From Parasponia andersonii (taxonomy: Eukaryota; Streptophyta; Magnoliopsida; Rosales; Cannabaceae), in contig JXTB01000002.1 of assembly GCA_002914805.1 (NCBI GenBank), positions 564,132 through 628,131 of the forward strand: DNA of 64,000 nt. Direction: 5' to 3'. Each line of letters opens with the position of its first letter. The first letter of the stretch is position 1. Shown here in pieces: positions 34,560 through 47,657 of the stretch. The notes beneath the pieces were generated by a model. That model ran no database searches and was not told where the DNA came from. It saw nothing but the letters and a program-made list of their open reading frames with translations. Made by a program: the position numbers and the translations under genes.

Positions 34560-37500
34560 TTTGTTGCATGGATGACCATCTATAAATAATGCGTGTTTTT
34601 TAATACTAGACCATATTATAATCTCATAATCATTATGTAAATCAAAGTTTTATCAAAAAATTTGATAGTATAAATACATCACCGTTTACCCTGTTATGCT
34701 ATATGTACAATTTTTGATTCATAATTGTCACATTATATATAAGAATCATGTAAATAACGCCTTTCTTAGACATTTAGTTGATCGATTTTTTTCTTTTAAA
34801 TGTTTGCAGAATTTATCACATTTGAAATATGGGAATGTGGAGTCTTTTGCACTGTCATGTACCAATCAAACACAAAAGAGTAGTCATTATTCACGACCGC
34901 ATTTCTCCCCTTTGGGCGTACGCCCGCATTAGAGAAAGAGAAAAAGGTGCATATGGTCCCCCTAACAGTACACTGTACACTTGAAATACATGAGAAATTT
35001 AAGCTATGGCTATAGTTGTTCCCGAGGTCACCTCTAGATACTTACCTATCCAATTTGTTGATCAAGTAGATCAAGTCACCACAAAGCCTTAGGTGAGATA
35101 GTAAAGCCGTCTGTTCATCTCGATAGAAATTTTAGATTCGAGTTACTCCACCATATATAATCGTGGTATATATATGGGCAATTCAATAATCCATTTCGCG
35201 AGGGATTCATATACCATTACAAATTAAGCAAAGTCATTGGAACTTATGTGGGTATAATGTACTCCTTACAAGTTTAGCAAAGTCATTTGGACTTATGTGG
35301 GTATACTCTACTCCTTACAAGTTTTGGTGTTACACTACTTTAGAAGATAAATTAGACTTATTACTTAAAATAAATATAATATAGTCTATACTAGTTTCCA
35401 AATAATATTTTGATTTTATAAATAATCTCATAAATGATAAAATAATTTCTAAATAATTATTTAAGTATCCAAACACAAAGTAAAAATGTAATATGTAAAC
35501 ATAAATCCATCATCCACTAAGGATAATTTTGTCATTTCATATTAATTTTTCCAATTTAATTTATATATATGAGAGGGTTAATATAAAAAATAATCAAATT
35601 ACAAGGCTTATTGTAATGAAAAATTAAATTCAAGAGGATTTTCTTATATTTCTTGAAACACAGAAGATTACGTAAAGGGAAAAAAAAAAATACAGGGTTA
35701 TTTTATGATGTTTTCTCATATATATATATATATATATTGTTGTTGTTCCATCCCCTATTTCCATATCAAAGAATGAGCTGCCATGTCTTCAAATTGTAAT
35801 CACAAGAAATCTCCCTCCTTTTTTTTATAACCTATTTCTTTCTTGTTGTCATATATATTGGAAAGTAATTAATTGCATGAAAGATCAGTTGCAACTTGCA
35901 AAAAAATAACATTCAAATGATAAAACGAAGATCTTTGGCTACAAAACGTACTAAATATTGGATTTTTCAGGAACTTCTTATTTAAACACAAATTCTCTAT
36001 GGTGGACTAAAAGTGAATGTTTCTAAATTTAGAATCAATTTGCATAATGTTACTCAATCTAATATGATAGATGAACTCACGCTTTGATTTAAGAACATGT
36101 TATTATGTAGTCAAATAACTTTCGTTCTAGTTTATCTATATTAGACCACGATTTCTAATATTCTATGTCCCTAGTTCTCACAAATTAACTTGAAAAAACT
36201 ATAGTGCGTACCATATATTTATGAGGGTTAATTATTTGGTTCTGGCCATATTCCTTCTTATAGGTTCCTCTCAACTACAGATCATATTAAACATGCAAAT
36301 CATCTCTATGCTTACTTATTGTACCCCACGTATCACTGTACAACAAAAAGCTGTGATGTTATACTACAAGTCACAAACAAAATTAAAAAAAATGATTTTC
36401 TTGTGGTTAATTTATGAGCCAAATTGCGGCCAAGGTTAGCGACAGTACTGGATTATGATACGTAGCTAACCATATCTATAAATTTGAAACTATATGTATC
36501 GAAAGTGGAATAGTTAGCTAGCTTCTGTGAAGCATCACATGTAAGATTACTGCCAATAGATTTTTGGGGATCCCAAAGGAATAATAGTTATCTGACACAC
36601 ATGAAAGGTCTCCGACCCTTTGAAAACGACACAAGTTTTCAGAGGAATATTTTGGTTTTCAGAAAGGTATGTTGTAGAGAAGTCCAAGAGTTGATGGCCT
36701 GCAGTTGACAACGATGATACGTAGATTTTATATTAAAAAGAGAATGCGCTGCAGTGGCATGTGAAGTTGGCAAATAAATAAATTAATTTAATATATGTAT
36801 TTGAATATTTTTGTATACATGGTGCTTAATTTTAATTAATTATAGAGAATGTCTCATTTTTCTACCCAAACTTTATATATATATATTTTTTATCTTATAC
36901 TTTTAAAATGAGCAATGTCAGTACCACATAATTTGTAATTCTGTCATTTAATTAATTAATTAATTGGGTTCAATACGGATTCTAACAAAAATGTAATCTT
37001 GAGTACTGCTCCTTAGTATTAGTCTTTACAAAAATTGTTTATTGCATCTCCTCAAAACTATTAAAGTTAAGGGCACGTCGATATCAATCAGTAGTTTCAC
37101 ACAATTAATATTCGTAATATATTAGTCCTTTACTTTAAAAAAAGAAAAAATTGTTTTAGTCATTTTTCTATTTAATGGAACATATTAAAATTATTTAAGA
37201 AAGAACAAAGAACAATGTTTAAAATTTAAGGATCAAAATAAATAAAATTTAAAATATAAAGACCATAATGAAAGTTTTCTAATAATTAAGGAGTACCAAA
37301 ACACTTAATCTATATATACACATATATTATTCCATCTCTTTAGTTTATGCCCTTCACTCGTTTGTGTCTTCCCTTTAATTAGCAAATATAGCCGTTTGCT
37401 CAACATATCAATCTCATGGCCCCTCATGAAATTTAGACTTTTTTTTTCCCTACTTTTTATAACAAAAGCAGAACAGACGTGCTAATTACGGTACTAACAG

Positions 37501-37635
37501 AAATACGAATAGAATACTCGAGGATGTGTGTGTGAGTTTGAAAGGGTTAGGGATTCAAATTTTGGTAGGGTGTGTATGTGTCATTTTTTTTAAATTTGTA
37601 ATAAATAATAGTCATTAGTTAAGTCTCATTTTTTA

Positions 37636-37670
<35 letters not shown>

Positions 37671-39990
37671 GCGCAAATCTGATTTTTTTAATCAAAGTAC
37701 ATGACTTGTAAATTGGTTGTATATACATCTAATTTCTACAAGTAAATATAGATCTCTAAGACCCACGTGAAACATACTTCTTATAAGAACTAGCTGGAAA
37801 ATCCCACAAAACACACAAGTACACTCGCTATTTGCCTTATGTCAAATAAAAGCACTACTTATTTGACACAAAAGTCCCCTAAATATATTTAGAAGTGGAC
37901 TATGATCATGATGTTCTGATCATATATATAGTTTCCTACTCTCAGTTAGTTTTCTTGATATTGTGAACTTTTTTAGATTCTAGTGGTAAAAATAAGTCAC
38001 ATTAATCCTTTTTATAATGGTTGAATAATTAATACTACATGTACGAATTAATGTAAATTATTAATCAAGTGATATGGCAGTTAACTTGTTAAATTGGCGC
38101 AATCAACTGATATAGTAGTTTACTTATTGTCAATTTACGATTGGCACAATATTGTATGGTAAATGAAATTTTTTAATTGAATGCATAAGCCAAATCAGGA
38201 TACACAGTGTAACTATTTAAATTATGACAAATCAATTAGAAAAAAAAAAAGTTTTGGGAGACAGACTATAAAAGTAATAATACTTATATATGATGGTAAG
38301 TTTTGACAAAAGACAGAACTAGTCACTGTTTCAATAAATATATAGTTGCAATATATTGCTATTGAGCAATAATAAATAATAAGAAAAATTAAGCTCATCC
38401 TAATATAATTCATTAGTTGTAAGACGTTGCAATAAATCACGTAGACTGTTAACACTCAGCTCATAACGGACCAATAATATTTTACCACCGACTATATATA
38501 TAGATTTCTTAATAAAAACATTTTTCATTCTATAAATGGATATTACAGGTCGTCATCATGTATGCCAGACCAAAATTTTCCCAAGGAATATCCATACAGC
38601 AGGCTACTTATTGTGACCGTGCAGAAAGAAAAAAAAAATATATCTATATGAAAATAAAAACAAAAAGCAAATTAAACTCAGGACTAATGTCACTATAAAT
38701 GTTTCTCTTCAAATAATGTTCCGAGCTAATGGTTAACACCATAACAATGTATCAATTTATTATTAATAATTCTGATTATTAAATTAAATCTTATATAGAC
38801 TCTACATAAAATATAATTATAATTAACCAATAAAATACTGACACATGTGTTAGTCACTATGCCCATAACATTACTCATTTCTCTCCTATCACCGACTGAA
38901 TCACCTCTCAGTAGTCATACTCTACAAAGCTGCTGCTGTTTTAAACGTTGAAAGCCAACTAGAGTGACTTCTCAGATTACAAATCTACAAGTCATTCTGT
39001 TCCATCTACTTAATGTATGTTCTCTTTCATTTGTAGCTCTAAATTGTCTAAAGGGGCATTCTACATATCAATGAATTAATTCCACTGGTTCCCCCGAAGA
39101 TTAAATTCAAAAGTTCCATAATGTATAGAGGGGTCTCATTACACAACTTGGTCTCATAATATAACTACTTTTCATAACTATCCAAATAATTCAAATATGT
39201 GATGCTTGTAATAGTGTTTCCCACAATTAAAAAGGGAACTACTTTTTAATGGTCTAGATACATAAACTCTTATTCCCAGTTATATAAACCACACTTTATT
39301 TAATTAATATGATATCACATTATTGTCTTCAGTGGATTCCTTTAAACTCCACATTAATTTGTAGATGTTACCTGCCCTGATAAAACTGTTATTACACCAG
39401 ATTTAATCATGCAATAGACATAATAATTTAGTAGGCCAACCCCACATGATAAAGCATATACAAAATTAATCATATTCTGTATAGTACAGGTCTATATATT
39501 GGCCGGTAATAAATCGATTTCTAGAATTCTTATCCACATAGTTCTATGCCTATATCTCTATTTATTTATATTTTTAAGTAGAATATACTCGCAGTTAACA
39601 ATTAAGAAAAATAGTAAAATATAACAACTAGAAAGGAATTCTGAATTTAAAAAGTAACCTGTATGGATCGAGCACCTGGTGGCTGGTGCCAACACAGTAT
39701 AACGCTACATATATACTAACAAGCTGCCCTATATACGCATACTATTTTTCAATATTTAACAAAATAAAAATAGTGGAACTGGAGGTATTGCGTTTGGATT
39801 GGCCAATGATCTAGTACTGTAGAGAAGTCCATGAGGACTAGCAGGCTTCTTCTGGGGAGGTTCTTAACTTGTGCATGGTGTACTTCCAATATATAGGAGA
39901 AAATGATCCGTCTATATGTACTTGTTTTAATGTTAAAACTAAATCATGGTCTTTTACCAATATTCAAACATTTTTTTTATCGGTCTAATT
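34560..39990. other. Long gene-free intergenic stretch
   Basis: I find no exon, RNA gene or autonomous element. It contains a 58-bp tandem duplication at 35216-35330 (ACTTATGTGGGTATA...CTCCTTACAAG), (TA)n runs at 35720-35738 and 37640-37668, and the SINE-like copy at 37515-37640. A tRNA-like patch near 35090-35190 (TTTTAGATTCGAGTTACTCC) is too weak to call. The remaining AT-rich sequence is unassigned. Confidence 0.5.
37515..37640 (+). mobile_element. SINE-like sequence related to the SULTR intron copy
   Basis: The stretch GGGATTCAAATTTTGGTAGG, followed by TTTAAATTTGTAATAAATAA and AGTCATTAGTTAAGTCTCATTTTTT, matches the body and tail of the unit at 58172-58320. The B-box-like GGGATTCAAAT is degenerate. 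Confidence 0.4.
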
Positions 39991-40225
39991 AACACAACCA
40001 TTAAAACTTTATTTTTAGTCGCTACATAATTTATGACGAGAAATAGAAGAATTCATGACTAAAAGAACGCATAAATGATTATGATTGCAACTATATATAG
40101 TCCACTAAATTTGTTAACACAATTTGATATGATTAGATCGTTGCTACGTTTAGTCAAAAAAGAGAAAAAAGTGATTGTGGTTAGAAACTTATTATCACAA
40201 AATGTAGTCCAATTTTTTACTAGTG
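39991..40225. mobile_element. Possible small CACTA-type MITE end
   Basis: The stretch ends AATTTTTTACTAGTG, whose complement (CACTAGTAAAAAATTG) is a typical plant CACTA-family terminus. TTTAGTCGCTAC and GCTACGTTTAGTC words inside look like subterminal repeats. The other terminus was not found. Confidence 0.3.
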
Positions 40226-40392
40226 AAGCTAATCCTAGCTCTGTGTTCTCTCTCTCACTCTCTCTCTCTAACTTTTGTTGCATACATTCTTCAGCCATGT
40301 GATTAACGTGTAATGTTTCTTCCAATAATGTAGCGGCGCATATTCACTTCTAGATTTTTACTGCAACAACTTTTGGAATAAGAATCAATTTT

Positions 40393-40449
<57 letters not shown>

Positions 40450-41879
40450 ACGATGACGATGGAACTGCACCAAATTAAGCAATCTTTATCATCATTGATG
40501 GTGTCATCATCTAATTACGAAACTCTTTTAACGCTCAGCCAATGTGGTAAATGTGCTCGGCGATTAATTTAAGCATCTAAAAATTGGCTTTGTGCAGACA
40601 AAATATTATTATTTTTAATAATGTGATCTTAATTAAAATAAAATATATACTAACAAAAATGGTGATCACTAATTATAAATGTTGTTATTATTAAGTTGAG
40701 TATCTTAATTATTTCGAAACTATACGATGAATTACTAGAAAAATACAAAACGCACCAAGATTAGATCATGGAGATAACGTCATTAACTGGATATGTTCAT
40801 CCTAAATTTTCCGAATTAACTGTATTATGCCGATCATATCTTAAAAGTTTTAACAATACAACAACTATTCTTAGAAAATAGGTGGTAAAATATTTTCTAG
40901 AGATTTTTAGGTGTGACAAAATGCTGATACATCCCCCTATGATCAGTTATCCAAATTCTTTTCATGCTAAATTAAAGCTTTATTACGTCTAAATTTTGGC
41001 ATATAGTACTAATTATGTTATTATCGAAAAGTGTATATATAGCATATATAATGGACGAACTTATCATGGACTATAGTGTAGATAAGTTATCGGAATATTG
41101 GACTTATATACATATATGTGTATCGTATTTAAGAAGAGAGCCTTTGTCATATCAATTAATAGTAATGGGACTTGAGCAGCTGGTGATGAGGTGTAAGAGA
41201 TGAATATTATTGACGAGTCCAGATTAGGAGAAAATTAACGTAAGTGTGATTGTTGTAATTATTTCCTTATGGTTATGATTGTGATTAATGAAAAATAAAG
41301 AAAAAGACACAAATCTTCCTCATCTTGGTCTGATATTTCTTGTAACGTCAAATTCTACCGAAGTGGTACACTGCCCACCTTAAATGAAATTATCAAAAAA
41401 GTGTCTCGGCAGATATGTTAAACACGCTCACATGATGCACACAAAGCCACGTACACGTTCTGTGGTATGCTTTTCAAAACATTTTTTTTATGCTTTTATT
41501 TGTGGATTTCACTATTTAGATATTCAGATTAATTACAAAAAAAAAATTATCCGGGCTTTTCGGTATTAAGTAGTTTAGTTTTGTATATTGGTTAACTATT
41601 ATATAACTAAATTATTATAAAGAAGCCTAGTTACTTAGCTTGTTTAAGTAAATTGTCATTTTTCATTTTCACTTGCCACATCACTTGAGCCTTCATATAT
41701 CTATATATATGTTTATGTTAAAATTTCAATATATAACTTAATTAATTCATTTAATAATTTTCACAACTCTGCACATACAGTTATAAGCACGCTAGACTTC
41801 GTAAATACAGTTAGATACTACACTATCCACATAATTAAGAGAGTGCATAATCTGTATAAATAAAAGAATATTATTATTA
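40226..41879. other. Intergenic DNA with a long (TA)n tract
   Basis: A (TA)n tract covers about 40398-40445. A (CT)-rich patch lies at 40246-40269. The remaining sequence shows no gene. Confidence 0.5.
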
Positions 41880-42151
41880 TTATTATGTTGTGACTAAAAG
41901 GTCTATATGTACGTGACAAAAAATTTAATCACAAAAAGTATAATTTGTTGTACATAAATATATTTTTAGTCACAATTTTATTATTATATGTAAAATACTG
42001 TGTTTAAAAAAAGTACATTAGTCACAATTTGTTACTAAATACTATCTTTTAGTCACATTAATAAATTTTTAGTTGCGATTAAATGTCACTTTTAGTCACA
42101 CAAAAAAAAAATTGTTGTAACTAAATATTAGTGATTTTTTTTTTTGTAGTG
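41880..42151. mobile_element. Terminal fragment of a CACTA-like element or MITE
   Basis: It ends at 42151 with TTTTTTTTTTGTAGTG (complement CACTACAAAAAAAAAA). Inward it carries at least six TTTAGTCACA / GTGACTAAAA words in both orientations, the usual layout of CACTA-type subterminal regions. No matching left CACTA end or transposase is visible nearby. Confidence 0.4.
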
Positions 42152-42507
42152 CCAATTAGCTTTAATTTTTGTTAAATATTTTTCAAGAAAGCAACTTATA
42201 TATAATATATATACCAAAGATATAATTTATCATAGTCATCAAGGTACAACGTATTTCTTAAATGTTCCAAAAAAAAATACACATTATTATGCATAATGGA
42301 TACCAACCCTTCGAGACTAGCAACTTTTTTTTTTCTTTTCTCCTTTGGAATTAATGGGCAAACCACATAAATAGCTAGTTAGGAATAAAGAATAAAAGAA
42401 CAGCCATTTTACAAAGTTTTGTGTCCCGTTTTATCTCGTTGACATGCGTGTTGTGTTGAATTTAACAGAAGTATATGTTAATATATGTTTAGTTCCCTTT
42501 CTATATA
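42152..42507. other. Unassigned DNA left of the Tat element
   Basis: AT-rich, no feature recognised. The last seven bases, CTATATA (42501-42507), are repeated directly after the element's right end. Confidence 0.5.
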
Positions 42508-43288
42508 TGTGGGGCCCGTTCCTAGGTCACGTACTATGTAGTCGATTAAGTGGCAGAGCAGGTCACAAGGAGGGCACATCATCCGACGCATGTCCAGAGT
42601 AACCATTTAAAAGCCACGCGAGTCACACGTGATATCGCATGGGCTGTCCGAAGCCAAGGCCGAATCCATCCCAAACCCTGGACGGTTCGGCCCAATCCAG
42701 TTCTTGTCTCGACAGCTGAGGATCAGAAGCCTCGAGGGTCTTTTGCCAGAAGACCACGGGAGGCAACGCGCTGCTCCAGACCCAGACAAGGCATTTAATG
42801 GGATCCTGGGTAGGTGCGCACATTGGGCAAACCGCACTGACAGAACGGCGGTTTGTCAAAGTCTTGCTCTCGACAGGCCCGAGTCATGGGGGATGGCAAA
42901 AAGCAGGCCACGATAATGCAAAGAAAATCACGATAATCCCGGCCCGTGATCTCTGGAGTAAGTCATGGTAGGAAAAGGTACTTAATCCTAAGATTGAGAG
43001 TCAGGAAAAGCTCCCAGTTCTAGGATTATGTATATAAGCCTTGCTTTTCCATCGAAAAAAAGAGATGAAGATTGACATATAAAAAGAAAAACTAAATCTT
43101 TGCTTCTCAGCCTTAGGGATAAATAACTAAATTAAGCATTGGAGAGTTTTTGCAGGTGGCCACCCCCACCTCTCCGACCCGACTTGAAGTAAAAAGCACA
43201 CTGGGATAGCAAGGATACGTGGACAATTGGTAGATACAATGTCAGCAGTTCAAAGACACGTAGACAGCTGGTAAGAATCGCACCAACA
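42508..43288 (+). repeat. 5' LTR of the Tat element (781 bp)
   Basis: Starts TGTGGGGCCCGTTCC and ends GCACCAACA. A TATA box (TATGTATATAAGCC, about 43028-43040) marks the end of U3. Hand alignment with the 3' LTR gives about 80 differences, mostly C/T and G/A transitions, plus a 7-bp insertion (GTCCCGT) present only in the right copy. Confidence 0.95.
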
Positions 43289-43291
43289 GTT

Positions 43292-43306
43292 TGGCGCCGT
43301 CTGTGG
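43292..43306 (+). promoter_or_regulatory. Primer-binding site
   Basis: TGGCGCCGTCTGTGG begins three bases after the LTR. Its first nine bases match the complement of the CCA-terminated 3' end of plant tRNA-Asp, a primer used by several plant gypsy groups. The match then weakens. Confidence 0.7.
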
Positions 43307-43382
43307 GAAACGTTGAGCGCGAGAGAAAAAGTAGGAGTCTCACGATCGCGCTCTCTCCGAACAAAAGGCCACACAACGTCGG

Positions 43383-44850
43383 ATGATGGAACTCTCAAGA
43401 ATGACAACCAGGATCACACGTCCTGATGCAGAAGGGAGCTCCCAGGAAGCACGACCGGGTTTAGAACAAAAGCTAGACCAAATTCTTACTGCCCTGGCAA
43501 AGGCAAACTGGAAGGCAGAGATAGCCCACGAAGCCATCCTGAGTTTAAAAGATGAAGTCGCAGAAGTACGCAGAGATAACGCTCGCCTCGAAGGGCTGCT
43601 GGCAAGTGAAGCCAGCAGCGGGCGAAGGGAAGACTTTGACGAAGAGGTTCAATAAGAGTCTGAGGGCCAACTGCAGAGGGAAGTTCCCGCCCCATCCAAA
43701 TCGCAGATGTAGGGGGAGCGACAAAGCCAGACAAGGCCTTTCCGAGCCAGAGCGGCAGTGGACCGTAAACACCAAGAAAGCCTGGAAGGTGTACTTCCCA
43801 ACTAGAAACAAGAAATGATGGCGGAGCTGAGTAAGAGGCTCGGGGCCCATCACAGCCAGACCCCCGATGATCTAGCAGAGCAAACCGTACGAGGGATCAA
43901 CCGAATGGCCTTTTCTAACTAGATCCAGCTGGAGCCCAAGCCGAAAGACTTTAAAACTCCGACCTTCAGACCATTCGAGGGAAAGACCGACTCCCTCGAT
44001 CACATATACCACTTTTAGCAGAAGATGGCCTTGGAGACCAGGGACGAGGCTGTGACCTGCAGAGTCTTCTCCACAATCCTAGTAGGGCTGGTCCTGTTAT
44101 GGTTCAGAAAACTCCCACAAAAGTCCATAAATAGGCTCGAAGATTTCTGTAAACTTTTTTAAAAGCAATATGTGGGGGCCTGGAGGCAGCAGAAAACCAT
44201 GCGAGATTTTGACCGGTTGGAACAAACCACAAACGAGTCTCCGAGAGAATACTTGTCATGTTTCCTGGAGGTGATGTCTCTAGTGTACAACACCGACTCA
44301 GCCCAAGCCGCAAGCTCGTTTTTTTTAGGGGCCTATAACCGGGATCGATGCTATTAGACCATCTACTTTTGAACTTGCGATACGATATGGCAGACATCCA
44401 GGCGAGGTCAGAAGGGGTATTTAGGATGCTGAAAATCTACCAGAAAATGCCCAAGGCCTTCGCCGCAATAACAACAGCGACGGTGCAAACCCTGTCCCCG
44501 CAAGGAATAAAGAGGCCTGCGGCAGACCAAGGGCCAACTCTGAAACAGGGAGCCCTCACCCAAGGCGGTCAAGAAGACGGCAAGAGAAGGAAGGTGTCTA
44601 GGGACCCGCTGCCGAAATACGAGCTCAACACGCCGATTGATATGATCTACCTCCAGGACAGGGACAGGGGCATTTTCAAAAACCCGCCCAAGTCTGGTGT
44701 TCCTAAGCACATGAAAAATAGGAATAGATACTACTAATTTCACAAAGATCACGGGCATGATACCATCAACTGTCGTAGCCTTTATGCGTAGGTTATGATG
44801 GCAATCCATGCAGGCAAGTTGAAGTAATACGTGAAGATTAGCGGAAGCCA
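43383..44850 (+). pseudogene. Tat gag remnant
   Basis: The frame opens at ATG 43383 and runs 90 codons. It includes a predicted coiled coil (QKLDQILTALAK... LKDEVAEVRRDNARLEGLL) before a stop at 43653. After frame changes, the retrotransposon gag core is readable at 44020-44330 (ALETRDEAVTCRVFSTIL, LLWFRKLP, then the frame with NESPREYLSCFLEV). Near 44737-44775 the sequence FHKDHGHDTINC is the usual HDHGHDT-type zinc-knuckle remnant, with a stop where its first Cys would be expected. The gag structural protein would package the element's RNA. Stops at 43653, 44019, 44160 and 44735 rule out function. Confidence 0.75.
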
Positions 44851-45019
44851 GTTAAAGGAAGACGTTCCCAGGCCCGAAAAAGGCAAGCAGACCCAGGCCT
44901 CTGGGTAAGGAGAGTAGGCTCTGAGGATAGTGTCGACCATTATAGGTAGACCAGAGCTGACCTAGGGTCAGGAAAAGAAGGAAAAATGCCAAAAAAAAGA
45001 TCGAGGAAAGGGTGAAGTG

Positions 45020-45541
45020 CCTAAAGGGGATAGGCCATTCTGTGAACCACCTGGTGATGGGAGAAAGCTACGCCTCAGCCGCCCCTATCGCTTTCACCCA
45101 GCAAGACTTATCCACGGTGCGTCTATCCCATGACGACCCCTTGGTGATTAAGCTATAGATCGACTCCGCGTTAGTCAGAAGGGTCCTGGTCAACAGAAGG
45201 AGTAGCATCGACATCCTGTTCCCCAACACATTCGAGAGCATGAGCCTGGATCGAAATGCACTCAGGAAAATCTGTCAGCCACTATTCGCCTTCAACAGTA
45301 TTAAGTTCAGCTCCTTAGGCATTGTGACCCTGAAGGTCTGCACGATGGAGAGGTGCTTAGATATGGACTTCGTCATCATCGACTGCCAGTCCTCCTTTAA
45401 CGTCATCATGGGAATAGGGTGGATCCACGCCATGCATGGGGTCACCTCCACCCTCTACCAGGTCTTAAGATGTCTATCAAAGGATGATACTTATATGATG
45501 GACATCAAAGGAGACCAAGCCTCTGCGAGAAAATATTTTTA
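45020..45541 (+). pseudogene. Tat aspartic protease remnant
   Basis: Sequence ending in a 100-codon open stretch (45240-45539) follows the plant gypsy protease layout. DDPLVIKL leads to the active-site loop and the family's flap region, and SSFNVIMGIGWIHAM follows downstream. The active-site loop near 45190 reads VNRRSSIDIL where the family has V-D-x-G-S-S-A-D-I-L, so the catalytic Asp is Asn and the Gly is Arg. A stop (TAG) interrupts just upstream. The protease is therefore dead as well as truncated. Confidence 0.75.
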
Positions 45542-45623
45542 AACTGCCATGAGGGGAGCCGACGCGAGCGCAAGTGCCTCGACGGGGGACAGATAGCAAT
45601 CAAAGGACCGCCTGCCAGCATAT

Positions 45624-46650
45624 ATGAAGTGGATTGAAGAGAAGCCCAACGGGCCAGAATCCACGATTGAGGAGCTGGTGGCAGTCCCTTTGAAAGAAGC
45701 AGAACCGACGAAGGTAGTCTTAATTGAGGCTCTGCTACCCGAGGCAGAAAGGAGCGAGTTGTTGGGGTTCCTTAGGCAGAATAGAGATGTCTTCGCGTGG
45801 TCCCACGATGACATGCCCGGGATAGACCCTACACACACCTGCCATTGGTTAAATACAGACCTCAGTTTCCCTCTGGTCAGGCAGAGGCCCTGAAGGTTCG
45901 TGCCGGAGAAAAACATGGCAATCAACAAGGAGGCAGAGACGCTACTGGAGAATGGCCTGATCATAGAATGCGTATACCCATGCTGGGTCTCCAAACCGGT
46001 GATGGTGAAGAAGAAAAACGACGATGACCGTACTTGTATAGAATTCACCAACTTGAATAAGGCCTGCTCGAAGGACAGCTTCCCCCTGCCAAGGATCGAC
46101 CCAATGGTCGATGCGACAGCTGGATTTGACAGGATGAGTTTCCTAGATGCCTACTCTAGATACAACCAGATCCCTCTGCATGAGGAGGACCATATACACA
46201 CGACATTCATTACGGAGTGAGGTCTATACTATTACCGACACATGCCTTTTGGCTTGAAGAACGCGAGGGCGACCTACCAAAGGCTCATGAACAAAATGTT
46301 CGCCGAGCCTCTAGGGAAGACTATGGAAGTTTACATCGACGACATGGTCGTGAAAAGCAAAGAAACTTCAAGCTATCTGGGATATCTAGACGAATGTTTT
46401 CAGATTTTGAGGCGATATCGAATATGTCTAAACCCCAAGAAATGCGCGTTTGGGGTGTCCTCCGGCCAATTCCTAGGACACATCGTGAGCAGAAAGGGCA
46501 TTGAGGCCAGCCCGATCCAGTTGTCTTCAATCGCAGATGTGCAAAGATCCTCAACCATTCGGGAGGTCCAGTGCCTAACCGGAAAGAGAGCCGCTCTCAG
46601 CCGATTTGTCTCCAAGATGTTTGACTGATGTAAGCCTTTCTTCCAGTGTA
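45624..46650 (+). pseudogene. Tat reverse transcriptase remnant
   Basis: A lead-in region (RDVFAWSHDDMPGIDP at about 45784) is followed by RT blocks in order: KPVMVKKKND, SFPLPRIDPMVD, SFLDAYSRYNQIPLHEED, MPFGLKNARATYQRLMN, then the catalytic VYIDDMVVKS near 46330-46360, and NPKKCAFGVSSGQFLGHIVS. The YIDD-type catalytic motif is intact. A frameshift at about 45890 and a TGA at 46218 (where Trp or Gln would be expected) split the frame, and another stop lies at 46626. Confidence 0.9.
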
Positions 46651-47150
46651 TAAAGAGAAGCCCCACTGTCGTCTGGAGTGAGGAACAGGACAAGGCACTA
46701 GTAGAGCTCAAGTTATACTTAAGTCATCCGTCTATCCTGGCTTTCCCGACAGAGAGGCAGCGCCTATACGTTTATTTGACAATGTCCGAAGTTACGATCA
46801 GTGCCGTACTATTCATCGAGGAAGATAGTAAGCAGAAGCCAGTATTTTACGCAAGCCGCATGCTCCTAGACGCCGAGACGCGATATAGTATGGCAGAGAA
46901 ACTAGTCCTGGCTCTGGTCAATGCTAAGAAAAGACTCAGGTAATACTTCGAGGCACACTCGGTTATGGTATACACAAATTTCTCCATCCGGTAAATCTTG
47001 GCCAAACCAGATTTATCAGGGACGACTGACCAAGTGGGTCATCGAACTGGGGATATACGACATCGAGTGTCGGCCTCGAGTGGCGAAGAAAGGGCAAGTC
47101 ATGGCAGACTTCCTGGTGGAAATCCAATTCTTTGGTGAGCCACACGACTC
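46651..47150 (+). pseudogene. Ancestral gypsy RNase H remnant, catalytically degenerate
   Basis: VVWSEEQDKALVELK is followed by LYVYLTMSEVTISAVLF, where active gypsy RNases H have an Asp-led T-D-A-S motif. That Asp is missing. The connection-like remainder includes VFYASRMLLDAETRYS, PDLSG, then KWVIELGIYDIECRPR in another frame. Loss of catalytic residues in this domain is the rule in Tat elements, where it acts as a connection domain. Stops and a frameshift at about 46940-47000 break it further. Confidence 0.75.
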
Positions 47151-47164
47151 ACTTCAAACGTCTT

Positions 47165-47651
47165 CGCCTCGACCTTCTACACTGACGGATCCACGAATAC
47201 CTCAGGGTCAGGTATCATAATAGTCTTGCAGACCCCAGTAGGACTCAGGGTAGAGAAAGCTTTAAGGCTCAGTTTCCAGACAACGAACAATGAGGCAGAG
47301 TACGAGGCGATGCTGCAAGGCTTTGAGCTAGCTCTGCACTTCAGAGTAGAGAGCATCGCAATAAAGACTGACTCGCAGCTAATCATGGGTCAGGTTAGGG
47401 GAGACTTCGAAGTAAAAGAGCCGAGATTACATAAGTACTTCTCCAGGATAATGGGGGCGAAATCCTGCTTTAGCAGTTTTGATATCGAACAAATACCCAG
47501 GGAGATGAACCAAAAGGCCGATAAGCTAGCTAAAAGTGCGTCGATCGGGGGGACGACCAGACACGTGGAGATTCTGCTAGAGGGCGAGAACACGAAGGAC
47601 CCTTCGGAGACCCCCGCACGCCATGTGTTTGCAATTGACTCTGCAAACTAG
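47165..47651 (+). pseudogene. Archaeal-type RNase H (aRNH) of the Tat element
   Basis: FYTDGSTNTSGSG (47176 on) opens a second RNase H. It keeps Asp in TDGS, Glu in NNEAEYEA (about 47287), Asp in KTDSQLI (about 47367) and Asp in QKADKLAK (about 47516): the full four-acidic-residue set. The frame has one in-frame TAG at 47221 and then runs open to a stop at 47649. This extra domain, on the C-terminal side of the degenerate RNase H, assigns the element to the Tat clade. It would remove the RNA template during reverse transcription. Confidence 0.85.
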
Positions 47652-47657
47652 GGGTGG

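Noticed and set aside
35090..35190. tRNA-like patch with TTAGATTCGAGTTACTCC
   Set aside because: B-box resemblance only; no convincing A box, cloverleaf or second copy.
42550..42916. Frames of 76-95 codons in the 5' LTR, repeated at 54395-54759
   Set aside because: They occur in both LTRs and on both strands; LTR sequence is regulatory.
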